Below, piece by piece: positions 16,120 through 25,013 of a stretch of DNA of 64,000 bases. Position 1 is the stretch's first letter, and the number at the start of each line of letters is the position of its first letter. The notes beneath the pieces are model-generated. The model saw only the letters and a list, made by a program, of their open reading frames with translations, was not told where the DNA came from and made no database searches. Position numbers and translations under genes: made by a program. Source of the DNA: Anaeroplasma sp902783745 (GTDB lineage Bacteria > Bacillota_I > Bacilli_A > Acholeplasmatales > Anaeroplasmataceae); contig CAMOKL010000003.1 of assembly GCA_946617655.1 (NCBI GenBank), positions 29,823-93,822 on the forward strand, written 5' to 3'.

Positions 16120-16509
16120 ATGTATATGATGAACGAATTATATGATTTATTAAATGATTTTGGATGTCAATTTTACAATAGTGGATATCAAACATTCCCA
16201 CTAAATGTATCAGAAAATGAAAATGGATATTTAGTTGAAGCTGAAATTCCTGGATTTAGTAAGGATGAAATTAAAGCTTCATTTGATAATAATGTTTTAA
16301 CAATTTCTGCAGAACATAAGAATAAAGAAGATAGAAATACTAAATACTTATTAAAAGAAAGATTATGTCATAAGTATTCAAGAAGTATTAACTTTGGTGA
16401 TATTAATTTAGATAATATGACTGCAAAGTATGAAAATGGTATTTTAACAATTAATGTATTAACTAAGAAAAAAGAAGAACCTGAGGTTAAAAGTATTACC
16501 ATTGAATAA
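16120..16509 (+). CDS. Small heat-shock protein Hsp20 (paralogue 3)
   Basis: 129 aa. N-terminal 'MNELYDLLNDFG' nearly copies paralogue 1, with core 'AEIPGFSKDEIKASFDNNVL' and 'AKYENGILTINVLTKKKEE'. ATG 16120 is 14 nt after the previous stop with AAAGGTAAGG between. ATG 16129 is an alternative that would align the N-terminus better with copy 1. The gene order 1-2-3 with 1 and 3 more alike suggests two duplication steps. Confidence 0.92.
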   Translation: MYMMNELYDLLNDFGCQFYNSGYQTFPLNVSENENGYLVEAEIPGFSKDEIKASFDNNVLTISAEHKNKEDRNTKYLLKERLCHKYSRSINFGDINLDNMTAKYENGILTINVLTKKKEEPEVKSITIE

Positions 16510-16568
16510 AATTGATTTTTATCTGCTTATGCTTGCATAAGTTTTAATAAACACAATCTCCTCATGGG

Positions 16569-16613
16569 AAGGGGCTGTTAAGAAACTCAAATAGTTTCTT
16601 GCAGCCTTTTTTC
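16569..16613 (+). terminator. Terminator of the hsp20 operon (hairpin family member 3)
   Basis: Outer GGCTG/CAGCC and inner AAGAAACT/AGTTTCTT arms, loop CAAAT, T-run. A weaker 8-bp hairpin (CTTATGC/GCATAAG) lies just upstream at about 16527-16546. The 170 bp after it hold no gene. Confidence 0.85.
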
Positions 16614-16783
16614 AATTCTATAATTTACGATTTTTAATTGATTTAATTCTATTTAATGTTAATAAATATATTGCTTTTATTCTGATATATCAAAATAAAA
16701 CTACTAATAAGGGTTTTAAAAATATTGTTTTAGTGATAAAATATCTAATGGTTTTAAATTAAGTGATTAATGAGGTATATATT

Positions 16784-18022
16784 ATGACATTATTAGCCAA
16801 AAGAAGTATTAATAAGGAAGATAAGAGTGCTATCATCACATTAGGTGCAATTGCAAGAGAAGAAAAAAAGAAGAATCCTTCTGTTGTGAATGCAACAATT
16901 GGTATGTTATATGGTGAAGATGGTAAGCTTTTTACATATAAGAGTGTTGATAAGGCATTAGGAATGCTATCAAGCGAAGAAAAATATGCATATGCATCAA
17001 CACCAGGCTCTAATGATTTCCATACTGCAGTTAAGAAATGGGTATTTGCATCATATTATGATGAATTTAAGAATATTAGTGCAGTTATGGCAACACCAGG
17101 TGGTACAGGTGCATTATCAAATACATTTGCAAATTATTTAGATGAAAATGATAAAGCTTTAATCCCATCATATATGTGGGGAAATTATAAGCAGGTTTTA
17201 TATGAAAATCATCAAGATTATATGACTTATGATTTATTTAATGATAAGGGTGGCTTAAATCTAGATGATATTAAGGCTAAGATGTATCAATTAAAGGGAA
17301 CTCAAGGAAGAATATTATTATTAATTAATGATCCATGTCAAAATCCTACAGGATATTGTATGACTGATTCTGAATGGAATAGCTTAATTGATTTGGTTAA
17401 TGAAGTTGCAAGCGACAATACTCCAGTTGTATTATTACATGATATGGCATATATTGATTATGCTAAATCAGGTATTATAGGTACAAGAAAGAATATTAGC
17501 TTATATAAAAAATTAAATAAGAATGCAATAGCTATTATGGCATTCTCTTGTTCTAAAACTTTAGCATTATATGGTGTAAGAATTGGTGCACAGGTTTGTG
17601 TATCAAATGATAAAGAAAACCTAAAAGATTTTAGTAAGGCAGCTAAATTCTCTTCTCGTTCTAAGTGGAGTAATGCAACTAATTTAGGTGCAAATCTTTT
17701 AGTTAAAATAGTATCTAATGATGATTTAAGAAATGATTTTCTACGTGAATTAAAAGAATCACAGGATATGCTTATTAGCCGTGCTAACATATTCTTAAAA
17801 GCATCAGAAGAGGTTGGCTTAAAGACTTTACCATTCTCATGTGGATTCTTTGTAACAATCCCTTGCTTAAAATCAGAGGAAGCATATCAATATTTAGTTA
17901 AGAAAAATATTCATGTAATTCCTATGGGTAAGGTATTAAGAGTTGCAATATGTAGTGTATCATTAAAAGAATGTGAATCTCTACCTAAGGCAATTAAAGA
18001 AGCTATTGATAATACTAAGTAA
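16784..18022 (+). CDS. PLP-dependent class I/II aminotransferase
   Basis: 412 aa fold-type I aminotransferase, probably acting on aspartate or aromatic amino acids. Visible motifs: 'ATPGGTGALSNTF' (cofactor phosphate loop), 'NDPCQNPTGYCMTDSEW' (the conserved NPTG), 'HDMAYIDYA' (the Asp that pairs with the PLP nitrogen plus Tyr) and 'FSCSKTLALYGVRIG' with the Schiff-base Lys. A C-terminal Arg lies in 'VLRVAICSVS'. Start ATG 16784 has GAGGT 8 nt upstream; the upstream GTG at 16763 has no ribosome site. Monocistronic, with a terminator following. Substrate cannot be fixed from motifs. Confidence 0.87.
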   Translation: MTLLAKRSINKEDKSAIITLGAIAREEKKKNPSVVNATIGMLYGEDGKLFTYKSVDKALGMLSSEEKYAYASTPGSNDFHTAVKKWVFASYYDEFKNISAVMATPGGTGALSNTFANYLDENDKALIPSYMWGNYKQVLYENHQDYMTYDLFNDKGGLNLDDIKAKMYQLKGTQGRILLLINDPCQNPTGYCMTDSEWNSLIDLVNEVASDNTPVVLLHDMAYIDYAKSGIIGTRKNISLYKKLNKNAIAIMAFSCSKTLALYGVRIGAQVCVSNDKENLKDFSKAAKFSSRSKWSNATNLGANLLVKIVSNDDLRNDFLRELKESQDMLISRANIFLKASEEVGLKTLPFSCGFFVTIPCLKSEEAYQYLVKKNIHVIPMGKVLRVAICSVSLKECESLPKAIKEAIDNTK

Positions 18023-18044
18023 AATATAATTATTTATGATTGAT

Positions 18045-18073
18045 AAGATCTAGAATTATTTTCTAGGTCTTTT
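18045..18073 (+). terminator. Terminator of the aminotransferase gene
   Basis: 11-bp stem AAGATCTAGAA / TTCTAGGTCTT (one G-U), followed by T. Confidence 0.85.
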
Positions 18074-18093
18074 AACGCTTTATGGAGGTTTTT

Positions 18094-21000
18094 ATGGATC
18101 TATTTAAATATCTTAGTAGACTAAAGGAATTTAGTCCAATTAATTCAAATAAACTTAATATTAAACAAACTCCACAGGGTTATAATGAGCTTCTTATTAC
18201 TACAGATTTTTATAATGGTAATAATACTATATTTGTTATTACACCAACATTGTATTTAGCTCAAAAATATTATGATGATATATCTAATATAGCACCTAAT
18301 CCAGATGATGTTTTATTCTTTCCAAATGATGAATTAATATCTGCAGAAATGATTTCTACATCAGGAGATTTTTTATTTGAAAGAATTGAAACTATCTATA
18401 CTCTTTTAAAAGAGAATAGCAAAAAGATTGTTATTATGAATGTTCATGGCGCAATCAAATATGAAATGTCAAAGGAAAAGTGGCTTGATTCTATTTTTAA
18501 TTTAGAAGAAGGTATGACTTATGATATTAAAGAATTAACATTAAAGCTTGAAAAAATTGGGTATAAGCATACATTCTCAACAAATACTACAGGTGAATAT
18601 TCACGTAGAGGTGAAATTGTAGATATTTTCCCATTAGGATTTGATAAGCCAATAAGAATAGATTTTTTTGATGATGAAATTGAAACAATAAAATATTTTG
18701 ATACAGATACACAAAGAAGTAATGATAGATTAAATAAGGCTATAATTATGCCTGTATCTGAATTTATATATGATGATAAGGAATTAGAGATTGTTAAATC
18801 TAAGCTATTAGAATTTAAGAGCCAATTTGAATTATCTCAAATAGAAGAAGATATGTATCAAAGAGATATTGAGGCATTAATATTACATGAGGATTTATCT
18901 CGTATGAGTAGATATTTATCTTTATTTGATGATACTCATTCAAATATATTAAGCTTTATAGATAATAAAAGAGTATATGTTATAGACCCTGTAGGTGTTA
19001 AGGATTCATATAATAATTTAAGAATGGATTTAGATGAATATTGTACAAGAATAAGTGGTTATTCTATGGAACATCTAGATTTATTTATGAATGTAGATGA
19101 AATACTTAGTGCTTCAAATATAAATATAGAAGGTATAAAAAGCTTACCTTTTATAGACTTTTCTCCAAATGTTTCAAATATAGATAATTATAATTCTAAT
19201 GTTAATAAGATATTAAATGACCTGAAAGCTTATAGAACAAGTAAAGAATTATTAATATCTATTACAAGAGCGGATAGAATAAAATCATTCCATGAGGTAT
19301 TAGGAGATGATATGATTTTCTTAAGAAATGTTAAAGAAAATCAAGAGATATCAAGTGGATATTATAATTATGTAATGAAATATATTCCATCTGTTGATTT
19401 AATAGATTCTAATTTTATTATATTAAATGATCAAACCTTATTTGATATAGAGCATAAAGAAAAGAAGGCTAAATATAAATCAATATATAAAAATGCAACT
19501 AAGATTAGCCATTATGAAGATTTAAATATTGGAGATTATGTTGTACATTATGATTATGGTATTGGTGTTTATAAGGGAATTAAAACATTAAAGTCTACTG
19601 GTAATATTAAAAGAGATTATATATATGCTGAATATGCAAATAAGAGTGCATTATATATACCACTTGAAAAATTCAGTGATTTAATGAAGTATGCAGATAA
19701 GGATACTGAGGGTGTTATATGTCATGAGATTGGTTCAGCATCTTGGGCTCGTGCTAAGGCAAGAGTAAGAAATAGATTACATGATATATCATCTACTTTA
19801 ATTAAGCTTTATGCTGAAAGAAGCGAGGCTAAGGGATTTTGTTATCCACCAGATTCAAAAGAACAACAAGAATTTGAATCAGATTTCCCATATGAGATTA
19901 CAAAAGATCAAAAAAGAAGTATTGATGAATGTAAAAGAGATATGGAATCAAATAAGGTTATGGATAGACTTATTTGTGGAGACGTTGGATATGGTAAGAC
20001 TGAGGTTGCCTTACGTTTAGCATTTAAAGCTGTAATGGCAGGTAAACAGGTTGCGGTACTTGCGCCAACAACATTACTTGCAAGACAACACTTCCAAACT
20101 TTTAAAGCAAGAATGGAAAAGTTTGGTGTAAGAGTAGATTTGTTATCAAGATTTGTTAAGCCAAAGGATCAAAAGAATACAATTACTGATTTAGAGCGTG
20201 GTAGTGTTGATGTTGTAATAGGTACACATAGATTATTATCACACGATATTAAATATCATGATTTAGGATTATTAATTGTAGATGAGGAACAAAGATTTGG
20301 TGTTACACATAAGGAAAAGATAAAAGAACTTAAGGTTAATGTAGATTGTATTACATTAACTGCAACACCTATCCCACGTACTTTACAAATGAGTATGATG
20401 GGTATTAAGGATTTATCTATGATTGAAACACCACCGAAGAATAGATATCCAATTCAAACATATATTGTTGAAAGAAATGATAGAATCATTGCGAACGCAA
20501 TAACTAAAGAGCTTGCAAGAGGCGGTCAGGTATTTTATTTATATAATTTTACTGAAGATATTTTAGATGTTGCAGCAAAAATACAATCTATAGTACCTGA
20601 GGCAAGAATCGGTATAGGTCATGGTAAGCTTAAAAGAGAAGATTTAGAAGATGTAATTAATGGATTTATAGAAAAGAAATATAATGTATTATTATGTACA
20701 ACAATAATTGAAACTGGTATTGATATGCCAGATACTAATACATTAATAGTACATGATGCTGATAGATTAGGATTATCTCAGATGTATCAGATAAGAGGAA
20801 GAGTTGGTAGAAGCAATAAAATTGCATACGCATATTTAATGTATACACCAAACAAAAAACTTACACCTGAAGCATTAAAGAGATTAGATACTATTAAAGA
20901 ATTTAATTCATTAGGTAGTGGATATCAGATAGCAATGAGAGATTTATCTATTAGAGGTGCTGGTGATATACTAGGTTCTATGCAGTCTGGATTTGTTGAG

Positions 21001-21543
21001 AGTGTTGGTATGGATGTTTATTTAAAGATATTAGATGAGGAATTACATCCAAAGGAAGCTAAAAAGGAAGTATTAGATCCATCATTAAATGCACCTATGG
21101 TTGATAGAACTATTTCAGATAATTATATTAATAATGATTATGAAAGAATTAATATTCATAAGAAAATTGATACAATAATGACTATAGATAATCTATTAGA
21201 GCTTGAAGCTGAATTACAAGATAGATTTGGTCCTATACCAGATGATTTATATTTGTATATGTATGAAAAGCTTATGCAAAGAATGGCAAGAAGCTATGGA
21301 ATATATAAAATAATTAAGGGTACAGATACTATTCGTTTTATCTTATCACCAGAAAAGAATAGCAGTCTAAATGGATTAGAATTATTTAGACTTGCATATG
21401 AAGCTAAAATAATTTCTTTAAAAGAACAAATGAATTTAGAGACTAAACAAAAAGAAATTGTATTTACATTAGATATAAGAGGAAATGAGCTTAAAGCCTT
21501 TAAAACTATGTGTAAATATTTCAATCAAATTGAAAACGTTTAG
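18094..21543 (+). CDS. mfd: Transcription-repair coupling factor Mfd
   Basis: 1149 aa superfamily-2 translocase that removes RNA polymerase stalled at lesions and recruits UvrA. The N-terminal UvrB-like module carries 'YSRRGEIVDIFPLG'. The RNA-polymerase interaction/CarD-like domain near residue 480 has 'GDYVVHYDYGIGVYKG'. Then follow the RecG-like motor with Walker A GDVGYGKTE, DEEQ box, 'TATPIPRTL' and the 'IRGRVGRS' motif VI. The end matches the TRCF C-terminal domain. ATG 18094 follows TGGAGGTTTTT; ATG 18082 would overlap that ribosome site. Only 20 bp separate it from the preceding terminator. Confidence 0.96.
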   Translation: MDLFKYLSRLKEFSPINSNKLNIKQTPQGYNELLITTDFYNGNNTIFVITPTLYLAQKYYDDISNIAPNPDDVLFFPNDELISAEMISTSGDFLFERIETIYTLLKENSKKIVIMNVHGAIKYEMSKEKWLDSIFNLEEGMTYDIKELTLKLEKIGYKHTFSTNTTGEYSRRGEIVDIFPLGFDKPIRIDFFDDEIETIKYFDTDTQRSNDRLNKAIIMPVSEFIYDDKELEIVKSKLLEFKSQFELSQIEEDMYQRDIEALILHEDLSRMSRYLSLFDDTHSNILSFIDNKRVYVIDPVGVKDSYNNLRMDLDEYCTRISGYSMEHLDLFMNVDEILSASNINIEGIKSLPFIDFSPNVSNIDNYNSNVNKILNDLKAYRTSKELLISITRADRIKSFHEVLGDDMIFLRNVKENQEISSGYYNYVMKYIPSVDLIDSNFIILNDQTLFDIEHKEKKAKYKSIYKNATKISHYEDLNIGDYVVHYDYGIGVYKGIKTLKSTGNIKRDYIYAEYANKSALYIPLEKFSDLMKYADKDTEGVICHEIGSASWARAKARVRNRLHDISSTLIKLYAERSEAKGFCYPPDSKEQQEFESDFPYEITKDQKRSIDECKRDMESNKVMDRLICGDVGYGKTEVALRLAFKAVMAGKQVAVLAPTTLLARQHFQTFKARMEKFGVRVDLLSRFVKPKDQKNTITDLERGSVDVVIGTHRLLSHDIKYHDLGLLIVDEEQRFGVTHKEKIKELKVNVDCITLTATPIPRTLQMSMMGIKDLSMIETPPKNRYPIQTYIVERNDRIIANAITKELARGGQVFYLYNFTEDILDVAAKIQSIVPEARIGIGHGKLKREDLEDVINGFIEKKYNVLLCTTIIETGIDMPDTNTLIVHDADRLGLSQMYQIRGRVGRSNKIAYAYLMYTPNKKLTPEALKRLDTIKEFNSLGSGYQIAMRDLSIRGAGDILGSMQSGFVESVGMDVYLKILDEELHPKEAKKEVLDPSLNAPMVDRTISDNYINNDYERINIHKKIDTIMTIDNLLELEAELQDRFGPIPDDLYLYMYEKLMQRMARSYGIYKIIKGTDTIRFILSPEKNSSLNGLELFRLAYEAKIISLKEQMNLETKQKEIVFTLDIRGNELKAFKTMCKYFNQIENV

Positions 21544-21551
21544 GTTTTATT

Positions 21552-21584
21552 CAACTTTACAAGTATTTTTAAAGTTGGTATAAT
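21552..21584 (+). promoter_or_regulatory. Promoter with built-in inverted repeat, upstream of the DUF2188 gene
   Basis: TTTACA (21556-21561), 17-bp spacer, extended TGgTATAAT (TATAAT 21579-21584). CAACTTT (21552-21558) and AAAGTTG (21571-21577) form an inverted repeat that overlaps the -35 and spacer. It is placed like a repressor operator but could also be a weak mfd terminator. Confidence 0.6.
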
Positions 21585-21629
21585 AAAATATATAGAAGAT
21601 AAGAGTTCATATCAGGAGGAGTTTTAATT

Positions 21630-22187
21630 ATGGCAACAACAACTGTTTCCGTTGCAGGAAGAAAAGATAAATCAAGTCCTATGAAAAAACAGCCAGTGGC
21701 TAAAGTTAAAGTTAGGAATGATAATGACGAGGAGGATAAGGTAATGGCAACAACACCAAAGAAAAAGGTAGCAACAGGTGTATTAGCATCTGCGCCTACA
21801 GGAGCAACAAGAGAAAAAATTAAAGCTGAAAAGCAAGCAGCAAAGCCACAGGGTAAGGCAACAACTGCAAAGCCAGCTACAACATCAAAGCCAGTTGCAC
21901 AAGCAAAACCAGCAACAACTGCAAAGCCTGAAGCAGCAGCAAAGCCAGCTGTAAAAGCAGCACCTAAGAAGGCTGATGCATCAGCTACTAAGACTTTATA
22001 TCATGTTTCTAAGCGTGATAATGATGGTAGAGAGTGGAAGGTATTTATCCAAGGTTCTAATAAGGTAATTAAGTTATTCCCAACACAACAGCAAGCATTA
22101 GATTATGCTAAGCAGTTATGTGCAAATAAGGATGACGGATCTATGGTTTACCTACATGGCTTAGATGGAAAGATTAGAAAATATTAA
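21630..22187 (+). CDS. Lys/Ala/Pro-rich protein with C-terminal DUF2188 domain
   Basis: 185 aa. Residues ~1-120 are low-complexity and basic, with 'AKPATT/AKPEAAAKP' repeats like histone-H1-type or DNA-binding tails. Residues ~122-185 form a DUF2188 domain ('LYHVSKRDNDGREWKVF', 'QQQALDYAKQL', 'VYLHGLDGKIRKY'). Strong ribosome site CAGGAGGAG. An internal ATG at 21744 also follows GAGGAGGATAAGG, so a shorter form is possible. The function of DUF2188 is not known; nucleic-acid association is inferred only from the tail. Confidence 0.75.
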   Translation: MATTTVSVAGRKDKSSPMKKQPVAKVKVRNDNDEEDKVMATTPKKKVATGVLASAPTGATREKIKAEKQAAKPQGKATTAKPATTSKPVAQAKPATTAKPEAAAKPAVKAAPKKADASATKTLYHVSKRDNDGREWKVFIQGSNKVIKLFPTQQQALDYAKQLCANKDDGSMVYLHGLDGKIRKY

Positions 22188-22195
22188 TTTCAATT

Positions 22196-22220
22196 ACTGG
22201 ATGCGACGCATCCAGTTTTT
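22196..22220 (+). terminator. Terminator of the DUF2188 gene
   Basis: Perfect ACTGGATGC / GCATCCAGT stem with a 3-nt loop GAC, then five T. Confidence 0.93.
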
Positions 22221-22258
22221 ATATAATTGTGTTAAAATGTTATCGAGGTGGATATTTT

Positions 22259-23746
22259 ATGGAAGCAATATATGGTAGTTTAATGCAAGAGCTTGATAGA
22301 AATACACAAAAAAGAATCAAAAGCATATCTTTAATGGAAGATGCTGGTGTAAAAATGGCAGAAATAGTAATGGATTATTGTAAGCCTAAAAATGTCTTAT
22401 TACTATTAGGCTCAGGTGGTAACGCAGGAGATGCATTAGTATTAGGACGTATTTTGTTAAATAATAATATTAATGTATCTGCATATCTTTTTGATGAAAT
22501 AAAGAATAATGATGCTAAAGTAAATTATTCATTATATAAAGGTAATATTTTAGATGATATATCTGATTTATCATCTTATGATTTAATAATAGATGGTATT
22601 TTTGGAATTGGTTTAAAAAGAGAATTATCTAATAAATATATAGATTTAATAGATAAAGTAAACAATTCAGGTATAAAAATTGTATCTCTTGATATGCCAT
22701 CAGGAATTGATTCTTCAAATGGTATTTCATATGGTGCATATATTAAATGCGACTTATTAATTACAGTTGAGTATTTAAAGGTTGGCCTATTTTTAAATGA
22801 TGGTATTAATTCATTTAAAGATGTTAAGGTTATAAGTATTGGAATTGATAAAACAAATGATGTTATTAATATAATTACTAAGAATGATTTTAAAGGTATA
22901 TATGATATTAGAAATAGAAATACTAATAAGGGTTCTTTTGGTAAGGCATCAATTATTGCTGGATCAAGTAAATACCCTGGCGCATCTTTATTATCATATC
23001 AAGCACTTGCCTCATTTAAGATGGGTGTTGGTTTTCAAAATTTATATGTAATATCATCATTATATAATATGTATGCGTTAGCACATCCTGAGATTATAAC
23101 TAATAAATTAAGTGAAATAGATGGTCATATTAAATATAATGAGACTGAATTAGATAATATAATTAAACATTCTGATTCTATATCTATAGGAATGGGAATG
23201 GAAGTATCTATTGATTTATATAATACTATAAAGTATTTGTTGTTAAATTATGACAAAACTTTAATAATAGATGCTGATGGTATTAATAGCTTGGCTTTAT
23301 ATGGTAAGGATATATTATTAAATAAAAAGTGTAATGTTATATTAACACCACATCTAAAGGAATTTGAAAGATTAAGTAATATTGAGATTTCTAATATTAA
23401 AAAAGATCCTATATATTATGCAAAAGATTTTGCATATAAGTATGGTGTTATATTAATATTAAAGTCTGCAACATCAATTATTACTGATGGTATAAAATGT
23501 ATGATTAATATATCTGGTAATAGCGGACTTGCGAAAGCTGGTAGTGGGGATTCACTTACGGGTATTCTTACAGGGAATATAGCTTATTTTAGAAAAAATG
23601 ATAATTTTATTAATGCTTGTTATAGCGCATATATGCTCGGAAGGATAGCTGAGTTAGGTGCAAATAAATTTGAAGAAGAAGCATTAACTATAAGTGATGC
23701 GATAACTTATATCCCTGATGTTATAAAAGAGATAAAAGCCTTATAG
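22259..23746 (+). CDS. nnr: Bifunctional NAD(P)H-hydrate repair enzyme (epimerase/dehydratase)
   Basis: Repairs hydrated, inactive NAD(P)H: the N-terminal YjeF_N half epimerises R/S-NAD(P)HX and the C-terminal ribokinase-like half dehydrates S-NAD(P)HX with ADP or ATP. 495 aa with both halves. N-half: 'GSGGNAGDALVLGRIL' and 'DGIFGIGLKRELSNKY'. C-half: 'SIGMGMEVS', 'LTPHLKEFERL' and the catalytic 'KAGSGDSLTGILTG'. Start ATG 22259 follows GAGGTGG; the in-frame GTG 22229 lies just after a TATAAT (22222-22227) and would leave almost no leader. Confidence 0.93.
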   Translation: MEAIYGSLMQELDRNTQKRIKSISLMEDAGVKMAEIVMDYCKPKNVLLLLGSGGNAGDALVLGRILLNNNINVSAYLFDEIKNNDAKVNYSLYKGNILDDISDLSSYDLIIDGIFGIGLKRELSNKYIDLIDKVNNSGIKIVSLDMPSGIDSSNGISYGAYIKCDLLITVEYLKVGLFLNDGINSFKDVKVISIGIDKTNDVINIITKNDFKGIYDIRNRNTNKGSFGKASIIAGSSKYPGASLLSYQALASFKMGVGFQNLYVISSLYNMYALAHPEIITNKLSEIDGHIKYNETELDNIIKHSDSISIGMGMEVSIDLYNTIKYLLLNYDKTLIIDADGINSLALYGKDILLNKKCNVILTPHLKEFERLSNIEISNIKKDPIYYAKDFAYKYGVILILKSATSIITDGIKCMINISGNSGLAKAGSGDSLTGILTGNIAYFRKNDNFINACYSAYMLGRIAELGANKFEEEALTISDAITYIPDVIKEIKAL

Positions 23747-23778
23747 TATCTATATATAATACGCATACGTGCGCGCGC

Positions 23779-23805
23779 AAAAGGATCTTTTATGGTCCTT
23801 TTTTT
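23779..23805 (+). terminator. Terminator of nnr
   Basis: AAAAGGATC / GGTCCTTTT stem (one G-U), loop TTTTAT, long T-run. Just upstream (23758-23778) is an unusual alternating purine-pyrimidine, GC-rich run. Confidence 0.88.
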
Positions 23806-23844
23806 GATGGCAAAATTGTGTTTTAAAAATAATTAAAATAATAC

Positions 23845-23873
23845 TTGCATCTGTTAGACTGGAGTGGTATAAT
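23845..23873 (+). promoter_or_regulatory. Promoter of the S10 ribosomal cluster
   Basis: TTGCAT (23845-23850), exactly 17 bp, TATAAT (23868-23873) with TG extension at 23865-23866. Confidence 0.85.
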
Positions 23874-23879
23874 CGATAT

Positions 23880-24000
23880 TGGCCCGCCATGGGTAAAGCA
23901 GAGAAGTGGAAGGTTGTCGGCACACCGAAGAGCGTTGTCATACAGTGTCCGGGTTATTTCCACGGAGCAAATGTCTATACATAGATTATAGGCGAAAGGA
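23880..24000 (+). promoter_or_regulatory. Structured, GC-rich leader of the S10 cluster
   Basis: A ~130-nt 5' UTR far richer in G and C than its surroundings (23881-23965 is roughly half G+C against ~30% nearby). Pairings visible: GTGGAA (23906-23911) with TTCCAC (23958-23963), an internal TCGG-CACA-CCGA hairpin (23917-23928), and GCCC/GGGT near the 5' end. Retained structure at this spot is what an r-protein autoregulatory leader looks like; which protein would bind is not known from the sequence. Confidence 0.6.
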
Positions 24001-24011
24001 GAATATTTAAA

Positions 24012-24320
24012 ATGGCAAAAGAAAAAATCAAAATTCGTTTAAAGTCTTATGATCACAGATTATTAGACCAGTCAGCAAAGAAGATTGTTGACTCAGTAAA
24101 GAAGGCAGGTTCAGTAGTTAATGGTCCAATTCCACTACCTACAGAAAGAGAAATCTTTACAATCTTACGTTCACCACATGTTAACAAGGACTCTCGTGAA
24201 CAATTTGAAAGAAGAACTCATAAGAGATTAATCGAAATTGTGGATCCAAATCCACAGACAATTGATGCTTTAATGCACATTGATCTACCTTCTGGTGTAG
24301 ATATCGTATTAAAGAAGTAA
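24012..24320 (+). CDS. rpsJ: 30S ribosomal protein S10 (NusE)
   Basis: 102 aa, full length. Characteristic 'IRLKSYDHRLLDQSAKKIVD' opening and 'SPHVNKDSREQFERRTHKRL' loop, the part that reaches into the 30S head and, as NusE, contacts NusB/NusG in antitermination. First gene of the cluster, behind the long structured leader, with GGAGAA ahead of the ATG. Confidence 0.98.
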   Translation: MAKEKIKIRLKSYDHRLLDQSAKKIVDSVKKAGSVVNGPIPLPTEREIFTILRSPHVNKDSREQFERRTHKRLIEIVDPNPQTIDALMHIDLPSGVDIVLKK

Positions 24321-24354
24321 TTTAAAATTTTTAAAAAAGAAAGAGGAAAAAACA

Positions 24355-24999
24355 ATGGCTAAGGGAATCTTAGGTAGAAAATTGGGCATGACTCAAATTT
24401 TCGACGCAGCTGGTAATTTAATTCCAGTTACTGTCATCGATTGTTCTTCAAATGTTGTATTACAACAAAAGACAGTTGAAAATGACGGATATGTTGCTGT
24501 TCAGGTTGGTTGTGAAGACAAGCCAGAAAGACTTGCTAACAAGCCAGAACAGGGTCATACAGCTAAGGCTGGCACTGCTCCTAAGCGCTTCATAAGAGAA
24601 TTCCGTTTCTCAGAAGCAGAAGGAAATGAGCTAGTATCTTACACTGTTGGCCAAGAAGTTAAGGTTGATATATTTAATGCAGGTGACGTTATCGACGTTA
24701 CTGGTACAAGCAAAGGACATGGTTTTGCTGGTACAATTAAGAGATATGGACATCAACGTCAGAGAATGACACACGGTGTTTCTGCATCTCATCGTGAAGT
24801 AGGTTCTATGGGTGCTATTAAGGGTAACCTTAAGGGTAAGAAAATGCCAGGACACATGGGAACTGTTACAGTTACATTACAGAATTTAACAATTGCTAAG
24901 GTAGACACTGAAAGACAGTTAATCTTAGTTCGTGGAAATGTTCCAGGACCTAAGAAGAGCTTCGTAGCAATTAAGACTGCTGTTAAGCAGGCTAAGTAG
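24355..24999 (+). CDS. rplC: 50S ribosomal protein L3
   Basis: 214 aa. 'GILGRKLGMTQIF' start, 'GTSKGHGFAGTIKRYGH' and 'THGVSASHREVGSMG', the extension that reaches the peptidyl-transferase centre and carries the region methylated in other bacteria. 34 nt after rpsJ with AAAGAGG. Confidence 0.98.
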   Translation: MAKGILGRKLGMTQIFDAAGNLIPVTVIDCSSNVVLQQKTVENDGYVAVQVGCEDKPERLANKPEQGHTAKAGTAPKRFIREFRFSEAEGNELVSYTVGQEVKVDIFNAGDVIDVTGTSKGHGFAGTIKRYGHQRQRMTHGVSASHREVGSMGAIKGNLKGKKMPGHMGTVTVTLQNLTIAKVDTERQLILVRGNVPGPKKSFVAIKTAVKQAK

Positions 25000-25013
25000 G
25001 AAGGAGATTAATC

